From NCBI RefSeq assembly GCF_001989995.2, contig NZ_JAHGUP010000027.1:124001-188000 (forward strand): a stretch of 64,000 nucleotides of DNA, in the 5' to 3' direction. Every line of letters begins with the position of its first letter. Position 1 is the stretch's first letter. The notes beneath the pieces were generated by a model that worked only from the letters and a program-made list of their open reading frames with translations, was not told where the DNA came from and searched no databases. Made by a program: the position numbers and the translations under genes. Positions 57,236 through 64,000 of the stretch are shown one piece after another. The stretch comes from Vibrio anguillarum. GTDB taxonomy: Bacteria > Pseudomonadota > Gammaproteobacteria > Enterobacterales > Vibrionaceae.

Positions 57236-57262
57236 CTACGCCGAGAGAGTATCTCGGCGTAG
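57236..57262 (-). promoter_or_regulatory. Stem-loop between hupA and the DUF1481 gene
   Basis: Perfect 11-bp stem CTACGCCGAGA / TCTCGGCGTAG around GAGTA. On the minus strand it starts 6 bases after the hupA stop and ends 9 bases before the DUF1481 start, with no T-run. It may be a 3' boundary for hupA mRNA, a partial terminator, or a translation-controlling hairpin. Confidence 0.75.
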
Positions 57263-57268
57263 TATAAA

Positions 57269-57541
57269 TTATTTCACTGAATCTTTCAGTGCTTTACCGG
57301 CTACAAATGCTGGAACGTTAGCTGCTGCGATTTGAATCTCAGCACCTGTTTTAGGGTTACGGCCAGTACGCGCTGCACGGTGGTTTACTTTGAATGTACC
57401 AAAACCAATTAGTTGAACTTGGTCACCCTCTTTGAGAGCGCCTTCAACTGCGCCTAAAGTCGCTTCAAGAGCAGCTTTTGCTTGTGCTTTAGATAAGTCT
57501 GCTTTTTCAGCGATAAAGTCGATTAATTGGGTCTTGTTCAT
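57269..57541 (-). CDS. hupA: DNA-binding protein HU-alpha
   Basis: Nucleoid histone-like protein that bends DNA without sequence preference. 90 residues (E. coli 90) with [26 protein letters not shown] at the start, [21 protein letters not shown] (the DNA-contacting arm with its Pro residue), and [13 protein letters not shown] at the end. The AGGG ribosome-binding site is close to consensus. HU-alpha rather than HU-beta is assigned from purHD/yjaH linkage. Confidence 0.95.
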   Translation of the reverse strand: MNKTQLIDFIAEKADLSKAQAKAALEATLGAVEGALKEGDQVQLIGFGTFKVNHRAARTGRNPKTGAEIQIAAANVPAFVAGKALKDSVK

Positions 57542-57889
57542 TAGGTTTCCCTTCTCATGTGTTATCGAATTGACCTCACTCTAAAACATAAAGCCCCCGT
57601 CTGGCAAAGGTTTGTCGCTGATCTTTTGTCTCTATGCCGCACTTTTAACCACAATATGAGCAATAACTCACAATTTGTTACTGATTGACAAAGAATATCC
57701 GCTTGTTTTTGACGCTGTAAGCCCTTATTTATAGCGTACTTATGCTTGGATACCTGATATTTCAGGTCACTTAAGCGACCTAATATATCAGTACAATCCT
57801 ACGCAGGTAGAGCCTCCAATGATCGACATTGGCATGGATCAAGCTCAACGCAGTATTGATTTGGTATAGATTAAAACTAAGGAACAATC
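57542..57889. other. hupA / CNNM divergent intergenic region
   Basis: 348 bases with no ORF. It must contain the promoters of both genes. It holds the 43-bp interrupted palindrome at 57751-57793 and a clear GGAAC ribosome-binding site before the CNNM gene. Nothing else stands out. Confidence 0.55.
57751..57793. repeat. Long interrupted palindrome upstream of the CNNM/CBS gene
   Basis: Nested complementary segments CTGATAT...ATATCAG and AGGTC...GACCT surround a central CTTAAG, giving 43 bp of near-perfect dyad symmetry (57751-57793), about 100 bases before the CNNM start. It is not followed by a T-run. It could be a divergent operator, an attachment-like site or an intergenic repeat. Confidence 0.6.
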
Positions 57890-58945
57890 ATGTTTTTGCT
57901 TACGGTTTATATTGCCGTTGCCATCGGTGTCTCTTTTATCTGTTCGGTTCTTGAAGCTGTGCTACTGAGCATCACACCAAGTTACCTTGCTCAGTTGCGC
58001 CAAAATGCTCACCCTTCAGCTGATAAATTAAGCAAGCTCAAAGCGGACATTGACCGTCCCTTGGCATCGATTCTCACGCTCAACACCATTGCTCACACCA
58101 TCGGTGCCGCCAGCGCAGGCGCACAAGCGGCGGTCGTATTTGGTAGCGAATGGCTCGGCGTATTTTCTGCGGTGCTAACTCTAGGCATTTTGGTGTTGTC
58201 GGAAATCGTACCGAAAACCATTGGCGCAACCTATTGGCGTCAACTTGCGCCAGCTTCTGCGGTAGTTTTACGCTGGATGGTGTGGGCTCTGACACCTTTT
58301 GTCTGGTTTTCAGAGCAGATCACCAAACGCTTAGCGCGTCACCATGAAGCACCCAAAATGCGTGATGAACTCTCCGCGATGGCCATGCTGGCCAATGAAA
58401 GCGGTGAGTTTGCCGATGGCGAATCAAAAATACTCAATAACTTGTTGGCTATCCAACACGTCCCAGTGACTCAAGTGATGACACCGCGCCCGGTTTTGTT
58501 TCGCGCCAGCGCGCAACTCACTATCGACGAGTTTCTCGTGCAACATAGAGATACGCCCTTCTCGCGTCCGCTTATTTATGGCGAAAGCAAAGAGGACATC
58601 ATCGGTTTTGTACATCGCTTAGAGCTATTTAAACTGCAACAAAAGGGCCAAGGCAGTAAACGTTTAGAAGAAGTCATGAGGCCGCTTCATGCGCTGCTCA
58701 ACAAAATGAGCTTATTAAAGGCGTTTGATCAAATGATGCAAAAACGGCTGCAATTGGCGTTAATCGTTGATGAATACGGCACAGTACAAGGCATTCTGAC
58801 CTTAGAGGATATTTTTGAATACCTACTGGGTGAAGAGATCATTGATGAAGCAGATAAAACCACCGACATGCAGCAGCTCGCTTACCAGCGCTGGGAACGT
58901 TGGAAGAAAACACACGGCGTCATTGAAAACAGGGATGAGGAATAG
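57890..58945 (+). CDS. CNNM/DUF21 membrane protein with CBS domain pair
   Basis: Inner-membrane protein of 351 residues related to CorC/YfjD and human CNNM Mg2+ transport proteins. Hydrophobic DUF21 domain in residues 1-160 (three to four segments, including VLSEIVPKTIGATYWRQL), then two CBS domains (QHVPVTQVMTPRPVLF, around 195-320, ending LALIVDEYGTVQGILTLEDIFEYLLGEEIIDE). It lacks the C-terminal CorC_HlyC domain of longer paralogues, so it is the short form. Divalent cation transport is inferred from the family. AAGGAAC ribosome-binding site. Confidence 0.86.
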   Translation: MFLLTVYIAVAIGVSFICSVLEAVLLSITPSYLAQLRQNAHPSADKLSKLKADIDRPLASILTLNTIAHTIGAASAGAQAAVVFGSEWLGVFSAVLTLGILVLSEIVPKTIGATYWRQLAPASAVVLRWMVWALTPFVWFSEQITKRLARHHEAPKMRDELSAMAMLANESGEFADGESKILNNLLAIQHVPVTQVMTPRPVLFRASAQLTIDEFLVQHRDTPFSRPLIYGESKEDIIGFVHRLELFKLQQKGQGSKRLEEVMRPLHALLNKMSLLKAFDQMMQKRLQLALIVDEYGTVQGILTLEDIFEYLLGEEIIDEADKTTDMQQLAYQRWERWKKTHGVIENRDEE

Positions 58946-59029
58946 TCGCCAATCTGCCTAAGTGTAGTTAACAATAGTAAAAGGGAAAATAGACTTATAA
59001 ACTCACGCTTAATAAAGGTTAAATTAAAT

Positions 59030-59071
59030 GCAAAAAATCCGATATCGAAACAAAGATATCGAATTTTTTGC
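59030..59071. terminator. Bidirectional terminator between the CNNM gene and the polysaccharide locus
   Basis: 17-bp arms GCAAAAAATCCGATATC and its near-exact complement (one mismatch) with an 8-base loop. A-run and T-run fall within the outer stem on both sides, so either direction is served. It marks the boundary between core genes and the capsule-type cluster. Confidence 0.9.
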
Positions 59072-59134
59072 ACAATACACAACTTGCGGTTATGGATAGA
59101 GGCTCATGTAATACATATGAAGGTAGTAACGACT

Positions 59135-60094
59135 CTATGGTTTTTTAAAAGCAAATCTAACCAGCACAATAGCAATACCGAGCATTCCACCGAGTAACGT
59201 CGCTAAAACACAAATCAATGCCCGTTTCGGCCCTGCTTTTTCTTCAGGAACAACGGCTGGGTCAATCGTTTTAAAAGCAAATTCATCTTTAACTTCTGCC
59301 AGCATTAAACTTTTCATCTGCTCTTCAATCAACTGATAAAAAACAGACTGCATATCAACTAATTTGGTTTTTTCTAGTTGCTGCTCAAGATAACTAATAT
59401 TCTGACGGGTTTCTGTCAATTTTTCATTTTTAATCCAATCATTTAAGTCTTTAACCAGCAATTCAACCCACTGCTGGGCTATAAGTGGTGAAAGATGGGT
59501 AATTGATACCTTTACCAACCCATTATCTTTCGCCTCTGAAACAGAAAAGATTTCTTTGAATGCTTTATGAGCCTCCCAATCACTAGGAGTAGAAGAGAGT
59601 GGAGGCTCAATTTTTCGGATCCATTGCTGTGTTTCTACGTCATAAAGAGCCGGGTCGATAACCATCTCACCAGATACACGATCCCAAGATTCAGCGGCCA
59701 TTAGAGGCACAAGTAACTGATGGCGGTTGATAAAAGCATTGATAAACTGACGAGACTGCAATACAGCCAAAGACATCGCCTTATCTCCTGAGCGACCACT
59801 TCCTAGGTTAATGCCAGCTAAGGATGCCAATCCGCCCAGTTGCCCTCCCATTGACGTTAACCCACCACCACTATCTTCATTGGCAGCAACTAAACTCGCT
59901 TCCGCTTGATAGGTATTCGGTTTTGATAGCGCAACAATCACACCACCAACTGCAAAAACAGCCGTACATAACACGATGAGCAACTTACCTTTCCATAACG
60001 CCCCAAAAAGTTCTCGTAGGTCAATCTCATCATCTGAAACGCCTAACTTATCCATATGACTAAATATAGGTTGTTGTAACATTGGTTTATTCAT
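59135..60094 (-). CDS. Wzz-family polysaccharide chain-length/co-polymerase protein (OtnB-like)
   Basis: Inner-membrane protein of 319 residues from the ATG at 60094 (a GTG two codons earlier is possible). Two membrane segments bracket a periplasmic coiled-coil domain: LLIVLCTAVFAVGGVIVAL near 40-60 and ALICVLATLLGGMLGIAIVLVRF near 293-315. The Wzz motif appears as EIDLRELFGALWKGK and a Pro-Gly-rich PEEKAGPKRALI before the second segment. It has no cytoplasmic tyrosine-kinase domain, so it is not a full Wzc. It is the last gene of the minus-strand group, 61 bases after the Wza-like gene. Vibrio capsule clusters call such proteins OtnB/WbfE; that name is a suggestion. Confidence 0.85.
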   Translation of the reverse strand: MNKPMLQQPIFSHMDKLGVSDDEIDLRELFGALWKGKLLIVLCTAVFAVGGVIVALSKPNTYQAEASLVAANEDSGGGLTSMGGQLGGLASLAGINLGSGRSGDKAMSLAVLQSRQFINAFINRHQLLVPLMAAESWDRVSGEMVIDPALYDVETQQWIRKIEPPLSSTPSDWEAHKAFKEIFSVSEAKDNGLVKVSITHLSPLIAQQWVELLVKDLNDWIKNEKLTETRQNISYLEQQLEKTKLVDMQSVFYQLIEEQMKSLMLAEVKDEFAFKTIDPAVVPEEKAGPKRALICVLATLLGGMLGIAIVLVRFAFKKP

Positions 60095-60155
60095 AATCAC
60101 ACACTAGCAAACGTTGGCGCATTCAATACGCCAACATAAAAATGACGAAAACCCA

Positions 60156-62792
60156 TTAATCTTTGATTGCGCTCCAAGCAACACCGATTTGGTACAGTAT
60201 CTGAGTAGCAGAGGTTAAAGTACTTAGCCCATCTAAGTAATCGGTATCAATTGGAACCACTATCGTATCACTTGGCTCCAGTGGTTTTGATTTCCGGCTA
60301 AACCAGAAAGAATTATTTGGCAACATAACTGAACCATCAGCACGAATCACATAGATTCTATCAGTATCGGCTTGCTTTTTCGTTCCTCCAGCTGCGGATA
60401 TATAATCTTCTATACTCATTCCCGGACGATAAGTATGATTCGAAGCAAATTGAACCTCACCCATGACACTGAGTATTGGTTGAAGAGCAGGCACGTATAA
60501 CTTATCGCCACTCTCCAACATGATATTATTAGTACTATCACCCGCAACAGCTTGCTTTAAGTCGATAACCAACCGTCCAAGCGCCTCTGTTTTTTCTAAC
60601 TCTTCAGCGATCGCCATGGCATCATTAGGGCTAGTGGTGTAGCTCGCTGAAGAGCTTTGACGGCGTAATGCTAGGCTAGCAATTTCCTGTTTCAACTGAA
60701 CATTAAGTAACTTTAATCGCTCTTGCTCTTGGCGCTTTAAACTTTCACGACTAAATACCGCACCCGCAGGATAGGCAAATCGGGTAAAACCGCCAGCTCG
60801 AGCAATAACATCAGAGAGGGTTTCACCACGAGCAAAGGTGTACGTTCCAGGAAACTTAACCTCGCCTTGCAGCTCAATAGATAAATCGCGCTGCCAATCG
60901 GGTTGACGTTTTACCATGATCGAATCTTGAGCAACAAAATCAAACGACATGTCTCCATCGATTAGTTTTCGAGGGAAAATTGTATAGTGCTCGACATCAA
61001 AACTATCATTGACACGCTGAGAACGCGTTACTTCCGCCTGAGCAAGGTAGGCATGCTCAGCAAAGCCACCAGCAGCATCGATCAACGCCTTAAAGTTTAC
61101 ATCGTCAGGTAAAGGATAAACACCTGGATATTTAACTGCGCCGGTTACTTCGATAAGTTGAGCAGGAGAATCAAAGGTTGCCTGTGCTCTCAAACGCTCA
61201 ATGATAGGTTCAAGTAATAACTCTCGGCTGCTTTTTTTAAGGCTATCACTCTTAGAAACCTTTTCTTCCCCTAAAAGATCAAGTTGACTAGTGGTGTCTA
61301 GTTCCACCAACGCACCTGTAGTTTGATCAACTACCTCAACAAACTTAGGTTTCTCCGTAGAGGCTACATCTACCTTTATATTTTTATCTTTGCGATACCA
61401 ATATTCCAAATCAATACCATTATCAAAAATAAAAATTTGATCGCGAGCTTGAAGTGGCAAATTATCCGCAGATAAAGGCTGAGAGATCGCGTTAAGTAAA
61501 CTGAATTGTTTTACTCTGAGCTTACGGGGAGCCACATCTTCTCTCACTAAAAGAGCGTAATGAAGATCGGCGGTTTCCTTTAAATCTTGTTCGATATCTT
61601 TAATCACATCATTTACTTTCATTCCAGGAACAAAAGAATAGGTACCTTGCCTAATGGCCTCCCCATGAACGGCAACCACATTACTAAAGCTTTGGTTAAC
61701 AGGAGCTAGAGACACTTCATCCCCTGGTTGTAACATAAATGAACGGTGAGGTTGATTTAAAAAATCGAGGGTAATAAGTTCAACGCCATTAGTACTCACT
61801 CGTCGGACATTGACTAATGAAAGATAGGCATTAGGTAAAGCACCACCTGCCATTTTTAAGATGGATTCAAGAGTGGTTTTCCCTTTTAGCTCATATTTGG
61901 CGGGACGAATAATTTCACCTTTAACGGCAACACTTGCTTGTCTGGTGGGAATAAATAATGTATCACCCGCTTGCAACCGTATATCCTGTGAATTATCACC
62001 GTTAAGCAATAAATTATAAGCATCAAAATATTGAATGACCTTACCTTTGCGCTTGAGCTGAATGTTGCGCAAACTTCCACTCTCTTTAACGCCGCCACTT
62101 GCTACAATCGCTTGAGTGAGCGTAGTAAGCCCATTAACATTATAAGCACCTGGTTGAGTTGCCTCACCAGCAATGTATATTTGAATCGTTCTGATACTTC
62201 CTAAAGAAACGACCGCCTCAACACCAATGAGCTTTCTTTCAACCAAACTTACAATGTATTGCTTAATTTCGCCAAATGTTTGTCCTGCAATGTATTCGGC
62301 ACCTAACTCTGGGAAATCCACTTTACCATCACGATCGATAGTCACTGAATAGCGCTGATTGGATTTACCATAAAGCTGAACCAGTATTTCATCGCCAGGT
62401 GCCATTACATAATCTAAAGGGATTGGAAGATTATCCACTGGCGTAAAATCCATTGGAGTGCCAACAAATAAATCGTAACCAAATAGCGGAAGTTCAGATT
62501 CATCAGATTCTTTTAAGTTTAACGACTCAACATTCGAATTCTCTTGAATGGAAGTTGCTCTTTTCGGCTCAGCAATTTTTTCTTTTCCATTTACTCCGTT
62601 TGATGCAGATGCTGAAGAGATAGCATTTAAATCAAACCCATACTGCTTTGCTAACTGCTCTTGCTGGGCCTTTGGAAGCGATTTAAATTGAGATATTTGC
62701 GCTGCTGTTGGAGTAAAACTTAACGCAGTGCTTGGCAAAATAGCCACAAACACCAGCAGGAAAGAGTTAAAGAAAAAATTACACTTCATCAT
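60156..62792 (-). CDS. Large polysaccharide export protein with multiple SLBB domains (Wza-like, OtnA type)
   Basis: Outer-membrane or periplasmic export channel component of 878 residues, more than twice the length of Wza (379). Signal peptide FFFNSFLLVFVAILPSTALSF at 5-26; no lipobox Cys at the cleavage site, unlike Wza. Poly_export domain (PLDYVMAPGDEILVQLYGKS, about 125-200) is followed by several SLBB repeats (for example IQIYIAGEATQPGAYNVNG, VAVKGEIIRPAKYELKG, VVAVHGEAIRQGTYSFVPG, IEVTGAVKYPGVYPLPD, IELQGEVKFPGTYTFARG, LSVMGEVQFASNHTYRPG). Resembles OtnA/WbfF of Vibrio capsule clusters. A hydrophobic tail is not evident. Same strand as the Wzi-like and Wzz-like genes. Confidence 0.85.
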   Translation of the reverse strand: MMKCNFFFNSFLLVFVAILPSTALSFTPTAAQISQFKSLPKAQQEQLAKQYGFDLNAISSASASNGVNGKEKIAEPKRATSIQENSNVESLNLKESDESELPLFGYDLFVGTPMDFTPVDNLPIPLDYVMAPGDEILVQLYGKSNQRYSVTIDRDGKVDFPELGAEYIAGQTFGEIKQYIVSLVERKLIGVEAVVSLGSIRTIQIYIAGEATQPGAYNVNGLTTLTQAIVASGGVKESGSLRNIQLKRKGKVIQYFDAYNLLLNGDNSQDIRLQAGDTLFIPTRQASVAVKGEIIRPAKYELKGKTTLESILKMAGGALPNAYLSLVNVRRVSTNGVELITLDFLNQPHRSFMLQPGDEVSLAPVNQSFSNVVAVHGEAIRQGTYSFVPGMKVNDVIKDIEQDLKETADLHYALLVREDVAPRKLRVKQFSLLNAISQPLSADNLPLQARDQIFIFDNGIDLEYWYRKDKNIKVDVASTEKPKFVEVVDQTTGALVELDTTSQLDLLGEEKVSKSDSLKKSSRELLLEPIIERLRAQATFDSPAQLIEVTGAVKYPGVYPLPDDVNFKALIDAAGGFAEHAYLAQAEVTRSQRVNDSFDVEHYTIFPRKLIDGDMSFDFVAQDSIMVKRQPDWQRDLSIELQGEVKFPGTYTFARGETLSDVIARAGGFTRFAYPAGAVFSRESLKRQEQERLKLLNVQLKQEIASLALRRQSSSASYTTSPNDAMAIAEELEKTEALGRLVIDLKQAVAGDSTNNIMLESGDKLYVPALQPILSVMGEVQFASNHTYRPGMSIEDYISAAGGTKKQADTDRIYVIRADGSVMLPNNSFWFSRKSKPLEPSDTIVVPIDTDYLDGLSTLTSATQILYQIGVAWSAIKD

Positions 62793-62843
62793 TTTATGCT
62801 AGCCATCATCTTTAATTAGTTATTTTTATCTAAAAGAGCTACG

Positions 62844-64000
62844 TTAAAATCGAAATTCGTAGTTCGACCAATAATTCGTCTGACTACTTTCACTTTGCTC
62901 TCTGTCCACACCAAAGGTAAGTCTTCCACTCAACGCTGGGAGTCGATAACTTACCTGATACAATTCTTTGCCCTGCTGTTGGTACTGTGTTTGCTCTTGA
63001 TATGTCGCTTCTATTTGATGGTCATTCGCTAACTGCACGTAACCAGATACAGACCAACCATCTTCCACTAAATAGCTATTTCTCATGAACTTATCATTAA
63101 ATAACTTCATGTCTGTCAAGACATGTAAATCATCATCACGACCTTGTTGTCGTTCAATAACCAAACGAAAAGAGTATTTATCGAAGGGTATAAAACCAGA
63201 CCAACCAAACAATAATGCCCCAAGCTGAGAGGCTCTAAGATCCGAAGCAACTTCAACATAGACGCTATGATAAAAATCACAAACGCTAGGTAGCGATAAC
63301 TTAGCATCGAAGGTTACTTGCTCATCTAGATAATCACTGTCATCAATAGGTTTCAGCCACTGATGGTAAGTAAGGCCATATTCCAGTATAGAAAATGGCT
63401 TACTTATTAATCGAGAAGACCATTGGTATTGGTAAATATCATCAACATCACTGACTAATGTTTCCAAACTCCAAACACCCAACCAGTTATTTTCGCTCGT
63501 ATAGCTAAGGCTAATCTCAGGTACCGACTCGTGTGTATTCAATACCAAATTATGCTGCCAACCTTGTCCCCACCAGCGAGGCAAAGTACCAATGCTAAAA
63601 ACCCACCCACCAGTATTAAGCGCTAAGTAACTGTCTTGCCAACGGATATCGCGATCTTCACCATCATCAGAATACCCTGTCGTTAGACGAAAAGCGTAAT
63701 GCGGCTTAAGCATTTCATAGCTAGCATAAGCGCCCCAATGATCATTACTCTCTCGACCAAAAGCATTATTTACCAATGGTTCGCTATTTACAATTACGGC
63801 AAATTTGCGATTTCCACGTTCTAACTGAGCGGCTTGATAACGGTATCTGAGATGAGAATATTCAGAATTTAAAGAGGAAGAAAGAACATTAAACTGAGAT
63901 ATGGAACTATCTAACATCGACCAGAGCATTGGAAAGTGATTGGTAGGGCTATTGACCCTCCCTGAATCTGACAGAGCCGCAAGATCTGAGCGCACAAAAG
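62844..64000 (-). CDS. wzi: Wzi-like capsule assembly outer-membrane protein (5'-truncated by window end)
   Basis: Beta-barrel protein of the Cap_assemb_Wzi family, in other bacteria needed to hold capsule at the cell surface. At least 385 residues are visible; the reading frame continues past the window end, so the start and signal peptide lie outside. The first visible residues FVRSDLAALSDSGRVNSPTNHFPMLW match the helical N-terminal part of the mature family. The remainder is barrel-like (alternating aromatic and polar strands, closing LTFGVDREQSESSQTNYWSNYEFRF with a C-terminal Phe signature). It precedes the Wza-like gene by 51 bases, so one transcript is likely. A+T-rich codon use relative to the core genes. 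Confidence 0.83.
   Translation of the reverse strand, partial: FVRSDLAALSDSGRVNSPTNHFPMLWSMLDSSISQFNVLSSSLNSEYSHLRYRYQAAQLERGNRKFAVIVNSEPLVNNAFGRESNDHWGAYASYEMLKPHYAFRLTTGYSDDGEDRDIRWQDSYLALNTGGWVFSIGTLPRWWGQGWQHNLVLNTHESVPEISLSYTSENNWLGVWSLETLVSDVDDIYQYQWSSRLISKPFSILEYGLTYHQWLKPIDDSDYLDEQVTFDAKLSLPSVCDFYHSVYVEVASDLRASQLGALLFGWSGFIPFDKYSFRLVIERQQGRDDDLHVLTDMKLFNDKFMRNSYLVEDGWSVSGYVQLANDHQIEATYQEQTQYQQQGKELYQVSYRLPALSGRLTFGVDREQSESSQTNYWSNYEFRF

Overview
The window is chromosomal DNA of a gammaproteobacterium, almost certainly a Vibrio. Every housekeeping protein reads as a close Vibrio/enterobacterial orthologue. Gene order matches the Vibrio chromosome I pattern as I remember it: rpmE, malic enzyme, metJ/metBL/metF, zapB, glpX, pfkA, fieF, cpxP/cpxRA, then aspA, dcuA, dsbD, nhaP2, then acs, aroQ, accBC, prmA, dusB, fis, zntR, purHD, hupA. 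The arginine deiminase cluster points to an arginine-dihydrolase-positive species. I cannot name the species from sequence alone. No rRNA, tRNA, insertion sequence, prophage, integron or CRISPR array was seen.

Layout. 0-7.4 kb: L31, malic enzyme and the methionine regulon (metJ divergent from metB-metL, then metF) with tandem met boxes. 7.4-16.9 kb: zapB, the opposed fructose-1,6-bisphosphatase/phosphofructokinase pair, a zinc/iron efflux pump, the Cpx envelope-stress system with CpxR boxes, trmL, a cold-shock protein, fxsA and a diguanylate cyclase. 16.9-29.1 kb: aspartase plus C4-dicarboxylate transporter, then an arginine deiminase/carbamoyl-phosphate block (YfcC/ArcD-type transporter, arcA, arcC, ornithine carbamoyltransferase), pyrBI with a leader peptide and attenuator, and an argR paralogue preceded by an overlapping small ORF. 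29.2-45.6 kb: dsbD and an acetate-switch region holding CrbR-like regulator, NhaP2, a two-subunit Na+/solute symporter, CrbS-like transporter-kinase, an MFS permease, a CBS/DUF294 protein, a DnaQ-like exonuclease and acetyl-CoA synthetase. 45.9-58.9 kb: aroQ-accB-accC, prmA, dusB-fis, a chemoreceptor, zntR, purH, purD, a DUF1481 lipoprotein, hupA and a CNNM/CBS membrane protein. 59.1-64 kb: the edge of a surface polysaccharide (capsule) locus (Wzz-like, Wza-like SLBB protein, Wzi-like), visibly richer in A+T, cut by the window end.

Working together: ArcA, OTC and ArcC would turn arginine into ornithine, CO2, ammonia and ATP through carbamoyl phosphate, which is also the ATCase (pyrBI) substrate encoded next door, with an ArgR paralogue adjoining. 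CrbS, CrbR, the symporter and Acs form a plausible acetate sensing, uptake and activation circuit. The least-explained pieces are three short ORFs (pyrL-like, one overlapping argR, one just before the chemoreceptor gene), a hairpin built from the two stop codons of convergent genes, two intergenic palindromic repeat elements, a 17-bp tandem repeat running into the cpxP stop, and a hairpin abutting the arcD-like start site.
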